From the NCBI GenBank assembly GCA_964526785.1, contig CAZGMJ010000002.1, positions 137,762 to 201,761 of the forward strand: a stretch of DNA of 64,000 nt. Reading direction: 5' to 3'. The DNA is from CAZGMJ01 sp964526785. Its GTDB lineage: Bacteria; Planctomycetota; Phycisphaerae; Sedimentisphaerales; Anaerobacaceae. The notes beneath the pieces were generated by a model. That model worked only from the letters and a program-made list of their open reading frames with translations. It ran no database searches and was not told the DNA's origin. The translations under genes were made by a program, and so were the position numbers. This document shows positions 25,712-33,026 of this stretch, piece after piece (within the stretch, counting starts at the first letter, position 1; each line of letters begins with the position of its first letter).

Positions 25712-27421
25712 TCAGCGCACCAGTACGTGAGGGTCCGCCCAGTTGGCGAGGGCTTGCTTGCCTTCGATCGAAAGGATCAGGCAGTCGATTCCCGTGACGT
25801 CGGCCTCGACGATCTGTGAAGGGCTGTCTTTGGTCATCTTCCCGCTGTCATAGACCAGAGAGTCCGGGCCGATGGGATCCTCATTGCGGAGCCTGAATCT
25901 GACGGACTCATCGCCCTGGTAGGAGGGATCGAGAGCTGCGACTGCACTGAAGCGGCTGGCTTTGCCGTCGAGTTTGAACATGATTCGGCAGGCGGCTTTG
26001 CAGCCGAATCCTTTTTCGTAACTCTTTCCATCAATGACTATGGGCTTGCCGTCGAAGGTCGTGTTGTATTTGGGAGCACTGCCCTGTTTCCAGATGTAAT
26101 ACAGCTCCGGCAGGCTGGTCTTGCCTTTCCGGGTGACTACGTATTTCTCGATGGGCATCGGCCGCGGCAGTGGCAGAGGCTTGCCGGGCGAGCCGACCTT
26201 GACGAGCATATGTCCGTGCTCGGGGAGCGATCTGGCGGTAAATGAGCCGGAGTAGCGGCCCAGATCTTTGCGCTGCCAGATGTCTCTCACCTGCTGCCGG
26301 CCCTTCAGGCCGATCATGTCCCACGTCACGGTAATGTCCGCGTCCCGACCTCCCTTGTTGAGCAGCAGGACCGCGGTCGTGCCGTCGGAGAGGGGCTTAT
26401 TGAAGATCTCGTGGTCGCCGTCGTCGTAAACTTTGTACCCCTGAACGCCGCGGGGATCCTGGTTGATGGCGATCAGTTCTTTGTCGGTGAGGATATCTCT
26501 GACGCTTGGTGACATGTCTCTCAGGTCATTGCCGGCCATCAGAGGGGCCGCCAGGATGCACCAGAGGGCGAAGTGCGTTCGGTTCTCGATATCCGTCTTA
26601 AGATTGCCTACCTGAAGCATGTCCGGATCGTTCCAGTGGCCGGGACCTGCAAACTGCCACAGGCCGTTGAAGGCCGGATGGATGACGATATCGCCGGCCG
26701 TGGTGTCGGCACAATAATACACCGAACCCATCCTCGGATGTATGTCGTACGAAGTGCGCCACAGGTGGCCGATCTTGTGGCCGTCCCACGCCCATGACGG
26801 ATCCGTGTAGTTGGCCATGCTCAGGATCATCGGGCGGCCCGTGTTCAGGATGCACTGTTTGTACAGCCCGAAATCCTGGGAACTCAATCTGCCGTTTATC
26901 TCTGCGAAACAACTGTCAAGCTTGATGTAATCAACTCCCCATGCCGCGAAGGTATTCATGTCTTGCTGCTCGTGCCTGAAACTGCCCGGAAACTGCATGC
27001 AGGTCGAGTGCCCGCGGTCCTGGTAGATGCCGAATTTCAGGCCCTTGCCGTGAACGTAGTCGGCGACGGCTTTCATGCCGCTGGGGAATTTGTTGGGATC
27101 AGCAGGCAGGGCGCCGTCTGCACTGCGTGTGTCTGCCATCCAGCCGTCGTCGAGGACCAGGTACGTATAGCCGGCGTCTCTCATACCGGATGCAACCATC
27201 GCGTCCGCTATCCGGCGTATCTTCTGTTCGTCGATATCCCCCTTGAATGCATTCCAACTGTTCCATCCCATCGGTGGCGTCATGGCAAGACGGTGATAGC
27301 GGGCCTCCAGACTGCTGTCCCTGTGATCCTCATGCTCGGATGCGTACGAAGTAACACATGACAAAAACGCTGCCATCAGAGCCAAAAACAGGGGTGACTT
27401 GTGAAGTTGAGCCGTTTTCAT
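25712..27421 (-). CDS. Exported alpha-galactosidase, GH27, with C-terminal NPCBM domain
   Basis: A 569-residue enzyme with a signal peptide (about 1-27). The GH27 signature MGWNSWNAF (about residue 51) opens the barrel. The nucleophile Asp is in YIKLDSC, and the acid/base Asp is in GHWNDPDML. A beta-sandwich follows, then from about residue 425 a carbohydrate-binding NPCBM/NEW2-like domain (the part with YEKGFGCKA). It should release terminal alpha-galactose from galactosides such as galactomannan or melibiose. It faces away from the preceding glycosidase-like gene (convergent). Confidence 0.92.
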   Translation of the reverse strand: MKTAQLHKSPLFLALMAAFLSCVTSYASEHEDHRDSSLEARYHRLAMTPPMGWNSWNAFKGDIDEQKIRRIADAMVASGMRDAGYTYLVLDDGWMADTRSADGALPADPNKFPSGMKAVADYVHGKGLKFGIYQDRGHSTCMQFPGSFRHEQQDMNTFAAWGVDYIKLDSCFAEINGRLSSQDFGLYKQCILNTGRPMILSMANYTDPSWAWDGHKIGHLWRTSYDIHPRMGSVYYCADTTAGDIVIHPAFNGLWQFAGPGHWNDPDMLQVGNLKTDIENRTHFALWCILAAPLMAGNDLRDMSPSVRDILTDKELIAINQDPRGVQGYKVYDDGDHEIFNKPLSDGTTAVLLLNKGGRDADITVTWDMIGLKGRQQVRDIWQRKDLGRYSGSFTARSLPEHGHMLVKVGSPGKPLPLPRPMPIEKYVVTRKGKTSLPELYYIWKQGSAPKYNTTFDGKPIVIDGKSYEKGFGCKAACRIMFKLDGKASRFSAVAALDPSYQGDESVRFRLRNEDPIGPDSLVYDSGKMTKDSPSQIVEADVTGIDCLILSIEGKQALANWADPHVLVR

Positions 27422-27542
27422 CGGTTATATCCTCGGAGTCATGTAGCCGTTCGCCGGCGTGCAATCGCCATGCATCCATATTATGCGCCGGGCTTTCAGC
27501 TTATGGTACAGCAACGACAAGCTCATTTCCAGTCGTGACCGA

Positions 27543-29015
27543 TCATGATGCTTCGAATGTGGCCGGGATAGTTGGCAGCAAGAGGTGAATTGTGAAGACC
27601 TGTGCTTCGATGCGGGCCTCGACTTTCGCGTTTAGCACATCCGCCAGCTTCTTTACGACCGCTAGGCCTATGCCGCAGTGCCTGCCTGTGCCGGTTCGTG
27701 ATTCATCTCTTCGCCAGAAGGAGTCGAAGACGTGGCTCACGTCGTCCGGATGGAGCCGGCATCCGGTGTTCGATATGGACAGTGCTACAGAATTGGCGGA
27801 GCATTCGGCTACCGCCCAAATTCGCCCGCCCTTGTCACAGTATTCCACCGCGTTGTCCAGGATATTTGAGACAATCATGCGGAGGTGGTCGGGGTCCGAT
27901 GTGCAGGACGTGTCCGGGGGGATGCTGTTCTCGAAACTCACATTCTTGTCGTATGCTCTATCGGCAAGGCCCAGCCAGATATCTTCGATCATGTCTCGCA
28001 GCACGATGCTCTCAGATTGAGCGGCGACTTCCCGGGCATCCAGTCTGGCGAGCGATAGCAGCGTGTCGATCATCTTCTGCATGCTCGTGGTGATCTTGAG
28101 GCAGTCCTGCAAGGCAGCCTGATACTCCTGTGCGTCGCGATTGCGGGAAAGGGACACTTCGATGGATGAGCGAACGCCTGCCAGCGGCGTGCGGAGCTCG
28201 TGGGCGACGTCTGCGTTGAAGCGTCGCTCGCGCTCGAAGGAGCTTTTGATTCGCTGCAACAGCGCGTTGAGGCGGTCGCAGATGGGCGCGAGTTCGGAAG
28301 GATAGGCCTGTGGCGAAAACGACCGGTGCAAGGCCTTCTCATTCACCGACTCAATTTCAGCGGCCAGCGCATGGACGGGCCGCAAACCTGTTTTCGTCAC
28401 TCTCCAGCCCACGAGGGCCGACAAGGCGACGACGACCAGCGAGCAGTTGATCAGCAGCCAGCGAAGAAGGCTGAGGGAATCGCGGAGTCCGGACGTGTCG
28501 CGAGCCACAGACAGAAGAAGCGGCCCGTCCTCGGGATTCTCGTCGCCTTCGGCTCTGGGGTTGAATTGGTAGTGAATCATGCGGCCCGGCCGGGCGTCGG
28601 GCAGCGAGGTATTGCGGACGACGAATGTCTCAGGCATTGCCGCAAGACAAGGCAAGTCCCGTTCGCCCAGCGAAGGAGATCGCAGGATGGATGTGCCGTC
28701 ATCGAGTCGGAATTGGTAGTACGCTCGGCCGCCTTCCGCCTGGAACTCGGTCATCATTGCGACTTCGACATCGAATTCCAGACGGCTCCGATCATCCTGG
28801 AAGATGCGGTCTTGCGCATCGTCTTCGTTCGGATCGATCGTCTCTTTCTCCACGATCGCTGAGAGCATCTTCGCTGTGTTCATCAGAGATGCGTCGAACT
28901 GTTCGATCAGCGTGTGGCGAATGATTGCATAAAGAAGCGCTGAGAAGACGGCAAGAAGAACGATCATGCCGATCAATATCCCCAGCAGCAGTCTGGTACG
29001 CAGGGACATTCTCAT
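27543..29015 (-). CDS. Two-component sensor histidine kinase
   Basis: A 490-residue membrane kinase. Two membrane helices (about 10-32 and 185-205) enclose a periplasmic sensor domain of about 150 residues. A HAMP region follows, then the dimerisation helix with the phospho-accepting His in VAHELRTPLAG (about residue 271), and an ATPase domain with an N box (NILDNAVEY) and G box (GIGLAVV). The ATG overlaps the stop of the response-regulator gene (ATGA), so it is translationally coupled. If that regulator is cut short by the amber codon, coupling would be lost too. Confidence 0.93.
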   Translation of the reverse strand: MRMSLRTRLLLGILIGMIVLLAVFSALLYAIIRHTLIEQFDASLMNTAKMLSAIVEKETIDPNEDDAQDRIFQDDRSRLEFDVEVAMMTEFQAEGGRAYYQFRLDDGTSILRSPSLGERDLPCLAAMPETFVVRNTSLPDARPGRMIHYQFNPRAEGDENPEDGPLLLSVARDTSGLRDSLSLLRWLLINCSLVVVALSALVGWRVTKTGLRPVHALAAEIESVNEKALHRSFSPQAYPSELAPICDRLNALLQRIKSSFERERRFNADVAHELRTPLAGVRSSIEVSLSRNRDAQEYQAALQDCLKITTSMQKMIDTLLSLARLDAREVAAQSESIVLRDMIEDIWLGLADRAYDKNVSFENSIPPDTSCTSDPDHLRMIVSNILDNAVEYCDKGGRIWAVAECSANSVALSISNTGCRLHPDDVSHVFDSFWRRDESRTGTGRHCGIGLAVVKKLADVLNAKVEARIEAQVFTIHLLLPTIPATFEAS

Positions 29016-29686
29016 TGGCGGCCTCCGAGTATGTAGCCGCGTCCGCGGACGGTGTGTATCAGGGGTGGTTCGCCGTTCGACTCCAGCTTCTTTCGAAGGT
29101 AGCCGACGTAAACGTCGACGACATTGCTCGTTGCGGATGAGTTGAACTCGTAGACGTGTTCCCAGATGTCGGTTCGCGAGACGACTTCGCCGGCGCGGAC
29201 GGCGAGGTATTCCAGCAGGGCGTATTCACGGGGCGTGACCTAGATGCGAGAGTCGCCTCTGAATACCTGCTGGGTGTTGAGGTCGATTCTGAGGTCTTCG
29301 AAGGTGAGTTCGGATTGCTTCTTCCGGTAACTCCTTCGGACCAGGGCGCGAATGCGCGCGAGAAGTTCGTCGAAGTCGAATGGTTTGACGAGATAGTCGT
29401 CCGCTCCGGCGTCGAGGCCTTTCACGCGGTCTTCGACGGCGTCTTTGGCCGTGAGGATCAGGACGTGAGTCTGGCGGTTTTCGGAGCGGATTCTCTTTAG
29501 AATCGTCAGGCCGTCGATCCCCGGCAGCATCAGGTCCAGGACGATCACGTCGTACTCATTGCCCTGGGCATACCAGAGGCCTTCTTCTCCGTCGCCCGTA
29601 ACGTCAACGGCGTAGCCGGCTTCGCGCAGACCCTGCTCCAGTGATTTTTGGAGCGGCTCATAATCTTCAACCAGCAGAACTCGCAT
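29012..29686 (-). pseudogene. OmpR-family response regulator interrupted by an in-frame amber codon
   Basis: The frame encodes a normal receiver (phospho-accepting Asp in VLDLMLPG, Lys in YLVKPFDF) and a winged-helix domain, 224 residues in all, but codon 149 is TAG (plus-strand 29240-29242). The 148-residue product would stop at GDSRI, just before VTPREYALLEYL and the recognition helix. After the TAG the frame stays open and conserved (down to RGRGYILGGRQ) and ends in TGA overlapping the kinase ATG. Possible explanations are a recent nonsense mutation, a sequence error or readthrough. The ATG at 29686 has no strong ribosome site. Confidence 0.8.
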
Positions 29687-29707
29687 ATCGAAACCAAGAC
29701 AGAGCAA

Positions 29708-29744
29708 GACACTGCCGGCGCTGATGCCACAGGCCGGCAGTGTC
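29708..29744 (-). terminator. Strong hairpin between PepSY protein gene and response regulator gene
   Basis: Twelve-base perfect arms (GACACTGCCGGC and GCCGGCAGTGTC) enclose a 13-base loop. On the transcript it lies after the PepSY gene stop and 21 bases before the regulator ATG. It is followed by a pyrimidine-rich but not U-rich tail, so it may act as a partial terminator or as an RNA stabiliser that keeps PepSY message above regulator message. A second, weaker repeat (TGTCGAT...ATCGACA) lies at 29761-29780. Confidence 0.6.
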
Positions 29745-29790
29745 CGTCTTATCCAGCAGATGTCGATAGTCGCATCGACATTCTCAGGCA

Positions 29791-30960
29791 CTAATCTTCA
29801 TCATCTTCGTCATCCTCGTCGCCGTCTTCGTCATCGTCCTCGTCATCTTCGTCCTCATCTTCGCCGTCGTCGTCATCGTCATCGTCCTCATCTTCGTCGT
29901 CGGCGTCTTCGTCATCATCCTCGTCGTCATCGTCCTCGTCCTCATCATCGTCGTCGGCGTCTTCGTCCAGCTCCTTTTCCAGCAGTTTGCCGTCGGCGGC
30001 GATTTCAAGCTCGTATTCCTTGTCGCCTACTTCGATCTCGACGTCGTAGATGACCTTGCCGTCTTCGGTTTCCTTTGTGATCTCTTCGACCTTGCCTTTG
30101 CGGGCGTGCTTGAGGATTGTGGCTCGTACAGCCTTGGGGACGTCCTTGATGGAGACTTCTTCTTCATCCTCATCCTCGTCTTCATCGTCGCCGTCGTCAT
30201 CATCGTCGTCGGCGTCTTCGTCCAGCTCCTTCTCCAGCAGTTTGCCGTTGGCGGCGATTTCAAGCTCGTATTCCTTGTCGCCTACTTCGATCTCGACGTC
30301 GTAGATGACCTTGCCGTCTTCGGTTTCCTTTGTGATCTCTTCGACCTTGCCTTTGCGGGCGTGCTTGAGGATTGTGGCTCGTACAGCCTTGGGGACGTCC
30401 TTGATGGAGACTTCTTCTTCATCCTCATCCTCGTCTTCATCTCCATCCTCTGATGTGCCTTTCTCGGTTTCCTGCTCGACGATGCGACCGTCGGGGGTCA
30501 GGAGCACTTCGTGGCGGGCATCGCCTCTGGTGAACTTGATCTCATAGAGGATCATGGTCTTGCTCTCGCAGGATATTTTGGCGCCCTTGCCGGCCAGTTT
30601 CTGTGCGGCTTTCAGTGCAGCGGACGGGAGTTTCTTGGTTGGTATCTGCTCTTCGATTTCCACCAGGTCGCCGGCTTTGGTGACCAGAACGTCCATGTTT
30701 GCGCCGGCCTTGGTCTTCCACGAGCCTTCGTAGAAGGTGCTGCCGTGCTCGATTTCCTCGGCGAATTCGGTGATCTCGGCCTTGCGGGCCAGTTTCTTGA
30801 GGGTCTTGAGGGCGGCGGCGGGGACCTGCTTCTCCGTTACCTTCCGCTCGATCTCGCCGGAGCCTTTGGACTTCTGCTTGTCCTTGGCGGCATGTGCGGT
30901 GGCGCACAGCATTGCGATCAGAGCTGCGACAATTGTGAGTCTCAAGTGTGCCTGTCTCAT
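29791..30960 (-). CDS. Exported PepSY-repeat protein with acidic Asp/Glu linkers and tail
   Basis: A 389-residue periplasmic or surface protein. A signal peptide (1-24) is followed by four PepSY-like units of about 60-70 residues, beginning near residues 43, 108, 180 and 260. Units three and four are nearly identical (2 base differences in 234). Asp/Glu stretches separate them, and the last 60 residues are almost all Asp and Glu. PepSY proteins typically bind or inhibit proteases or sense the envelope; the acidic runs could bind cations. Being first in an operon with a two-component system suggests it is sensed or controlled by it. AAAGGAG precedes the start. Confidence 0.8.
   Translation of the reverse strand: MRQAHLRLTIVAALIAMLCATAHAAKDKQKSKGSGEIERKVTEKQVPAAALKTLKKLARKAEITEFAEEIEHGSTFYEGSWKTKAGANMDVLVTKAGDLVEIEEQIPTKKLPSAALKAAQKLAGKGAKISCESKTMILYEIKFTRGDARHEVLLTPDGRIVEQETEKGTSEDGDEDEDEDEEEVSIKDVPKAVRATILKHARKGKVEEITKETEDGKVIYDVEIEVGDKEYELEIAANGKLLEKELDEDADDDDDDGDDEDEDEDEEEVSIKDVPKAVRATILKHARKGKVEEITKETEDGKVIYDVEIEVGDKEYELEIAADGKLLEKELDEDADDDDEDEDDDDEDDDEDADDEDEDDDDDDDGEDEDEDDEDDDEDGDEDDEDDED
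29953..30186. repeat. Direct repeat, copy 1 (PepSY unit 4)
   Basis: This 234-base segment matches 30208-30441 at all but two positions. The copies lie 255 bases apart inside one coding frame and encode two successive PepSY units with the flanking acidic linker. The near identity points to recent tandem duplication or gene conversion, and length variation between strains is likely. Confidence 0.85.
30208..30441. repeat. Direct repeat, copy 2 (PepSY unit 3)
   Basis: Second copy of the 234-base repeat. The only differences I count are C for T in the CTTCTCC/CTTTTCC section and T for C in CCGTTGG/CCGTCGG. The latter changes one codon (Asn versus Asp in AANGK/AADGK). Confidence 0.85.
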
Positions 30961-30993
30961 TGTTCTCTCCTTTGAAAAAAGACTTTGCTTCCA

Positions 30994-31011
30994 CCTGATA
31001 ACGTAATCAGG
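30994..31011. promoter_or_regulatory. Near-perfect palindrome upstream of the PepSY operon
   Basis: CCTGATAACGTAATCAGG is an 18-base palindrome with one mismatched pair, 34 bases before the PepSY start codon. It is placed as an operator or short leader hairpin would be; binding by the neighbouring response regulator is a guess. Confidence 0.4.
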
Positions 31012-31168
31012 CTAACCATTGGGCAAAATAATATCGAGATGAAAATGAGAGGATCGTGAGAATGCCGGGAATTGTGATTTTCCGTGGCTACTGCGATTTG
31101 TACGTTGTCTGTGTGAGTAATCAAGCGGGGCGGCATGCAGGATTGTGGTGCCTGTCGGTGTGCGGAGA

Positions 31169-31196
31169 TTGATAATTCGGCGCACGCGATTATAAT
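31169..31196 (+). promoter_or_regulatory. xseA promoter giving a nearly leaderless transcript
   Basis: TTGATA (31169-31174), 16-base spacer, TATAAT (31191-31196). The expected start is near 31203, four bases before the xseA ATG at 31207. No Shine-Dalgarno with normal spacing precedes that ATG. Confidence 0.6.
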
Positions 31197-31206
31197 CGCC
31201 TGGGGT

Positions 31207-32634
31207 ATGGCAAAGCAGCGCAGAATATACTCGGTCGGGCAGGTCAATCAACTCGTGAAGGCGGCGTTGGAAGAGATTCTGCCGCCAAGGCTGATCGTTC
31301 GCGGCGAAATCAGCGACTGGAAACGCCATTCATCCGGCCACTGCTATTTCTCCCTCAAGGACGAAACGGGGGTCCTGCCCTGCGTGATGTGGGCGAGCAA
31401 GTATCGCAGCGTGAAGTTCAAAGTCGAGGACGGCATGGCCGTGCTGGCCACCGGCTTCGTGGACGTCTACACAGTGGGCGGCAAATACCAGCTCTATGTC
31501 GAGAAGCTCGAGCCCGAAGGAGTCGGAGCCCTGCAACTGGCCTTCGAGCAAATGGTGGCGAAACTGCGAGCCGAAGGCCTCTTCGAGGACGCGCACAAGA
31601 AACCTCTGCCCGCCTACCCTATGCGTATTGCCGTTTTGACCAGCGAAACCGGCGCCGCCGTCCGCGATATTACCGAAAGCGTGATGAACCGCTGGCCCTG
31701 CGCCAAGCTGCTCCTGTATCCGGTACCCGTACAGGGCGCAAAAGCGGCCGAGAGAATCGCCGCAGCCCTGCGGGACGTCAACCGCCGCAACGCCGCCCTG
31801 AGGCTCGATGTCCTGATCGTTGGAAGGGGAGGCGGTTCGCTGGAGGACCTCTGGGCGTTCAATGAGGAGCCTGTCGCCAGAGCGATTTTCGAGTCGGAGA
31901 TTCCCGTCATCAGTGCGGTCGGACACGAAGTCGATACCACAATCGCAGATCTGGTGGCCGATGCCAGGGCCTCCACTCCCACCAGGGCCGGTGTCGCCGC
32001 AGTCCCCGACGTGCGGGATGTGCTGGCGGACCTCGCGCATCGAGAGCGCATTCTCAACAACGATATGCGGGCGAGGATCGGGCTTGCGAGACAGAGCATG
32101 GAGACGGTTCTGGCCAGCCGGGTCTTTCGCGAACCCGGTTCGATTGTGTTGCAGGCCGAGCAGCAGGTTGACGAGGCATCGATGCGAATGGCCGAGGCGA
32201 TGCGAGAGGTGATCGCTCGTGCGAAGGAGCGGCTTTCGCACGCTTACGAGCGCATCATTCAGATCGAGCCGCATCGGCTGATGGGCCGCAGGCTGGTGGA
32301 GTTGAACCACTTCGAGAACCGCGCGGCCGTCGCAATGCAGCAGCGATTCGGCCGCGCGCAGATCGACCTGACCGCGCGCTATACGACGCTCGCAACGGCG
32401 GTCACAACAGTCATGAACAAGTCGAACGTACGGCTGACCGCCGTCTCGAACCGCCTCGAAGCACTCGATCCTAAATCGGTCCTCCACCGCGGCTACAGCA
32501 TTACAGTCGACAAACAATCGGGCCGTGTCGTAAAAAGTCCCGAGGACGTTCAGGTCGGCCGGACAATTGTCACGGAACTGGCCGGTGAAAAGAAGATCGA
32601 AAGCGAAGTCAAAGAGATGGACGCGAGCGAATGA
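31207..32634 (+). CDS. xseA: Exodeoxyribonuclease VII large subunit
   Basis: A 475-residue catalytic subunit that, with XseB, degrades single-stranded DNA to oligonucleotides. It starts with the OB-fold domain (about 8-105, YSVGQVNQLVKAAL then RGEISDW), then has the catalytic core with the conserved SETGAAVRDI and GRGGGSLEDLWAFN motifs and GHEVDTT, then the long helical region and C-terminal beta tail. An upstream in-frame start at 31135 would add 24 unconserved residues and precedes the promoter, so ATG 31207 is chosen. xseB follows at 45 bases. Confidence 0.95.
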   Translation: MAKQRRIYSVGQVNQLVKAALEEILPPRLIVRGEISDWKRHSSGHCYFSLKDETGVLPCVMWASKYRSVKFKVEDGMAVLATGFVDVYTVGGKYQLYVEKLEPEGVGALQLAFEQMVAKLRAEGLFEDAHKKPLPAYPMRIAVLTSETGAAVRDITESVMNRWPCAKLLLYPVPVQGAKAAERIAAALRDVNRRNAALRLDVLIVGRGGGSLEDLWAFNEEPVARAIFESEIPVISAVGHEVDTTIADLVADARASTPTRAGVAAVPDVRDVLADLAHRERILNNDMRARIGLARQSMETVLASRVFREPGSIVLQAEQQVDEASMRMAEAMREVIARAKERLSHAYERIIQIEPHRLMGRRLVELNHFENRAAVAMQQRFGRAQIDLTARYTTLATAVTTVMNKSNVRLTAVSNRLEALDPKSVLHRGYSITVDKQSGRVVKSPEDVQVGRTIVTELAGEKKIESEVKEMDASE

Positions 32635-32678
32635 CCGAGCCGCAAACCGCGGAGGGGTGATAGAATGCAAGGTGAAAT

Positions 32679-32984
32679 ATGGCTCAGAACAACAAGAAAC
32701 AGAACGACCTCAGCAAGATGAGTTTTGAAGAGTCGATTGAAAGCCTGACTGAGATTGTCGGCAAGATCGAACAGGGGGAAATCCCGCTCCAGGAAAGCCT
32801 CGAGCAGTATGAGCGCGGAATGTCGCTGATAAAACACTGTCGCGGCATCCTGCAGAAGGCCGAGAAGCGGATTGAGAAGATCTCCGCCGAGCGGGACGAA
32901 AAAGAATATGATGATGACGCCGGCGTCGAAGCTGCCGGCGCCGCCGAGAACGAGCCCGAGGACGATGAAGATGCGCTGTTTTGA
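32679..32984 (+). CDS. xseB: Exodeoxyribonuclease VII small subunit
   Basis: A 101-residue helical subunit. The core matches the family (SFEESIESLTEIVGKIEQG, then LEQYERGMSLIKHC). The C-terminal 25 residues are acidic and probably disordered, a little longer than in E. coli XseB. AAGGTG precedes the ATG at five bases. It is the natural partner of xseA just upstream. Confidence 0.92.
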   Translation: MAQNNKKQNDLSKMSFEESIESLTEIVGKIEQGEIPLQESLEQYERGMSLIKHCRGILQKAEKRIEKISAERDEKEYDDDAGVEAAGAAENEPEDDEDALF

Positions 32985-33026
32985 AATGTATGTGCAGAAG
33001 CTTGAACCAGATCCGGAGGTATAGAC

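Noticed and set aside
29012..29686. Genome-wide reading of TAG as an amino acid
   Set aside because: clpC, ricT, the zinc-ribbon gene and others end in TAG in the expected place, so TAG is a stop in this genome.
29790..30441. Repeat block resembling an array (CRISPR-like) in the D/E-rich region
   Set aside because: The repeats are in-frame coding sequence for PepSY units and acidic linkers; there are no spacers or palindromic repeat units.
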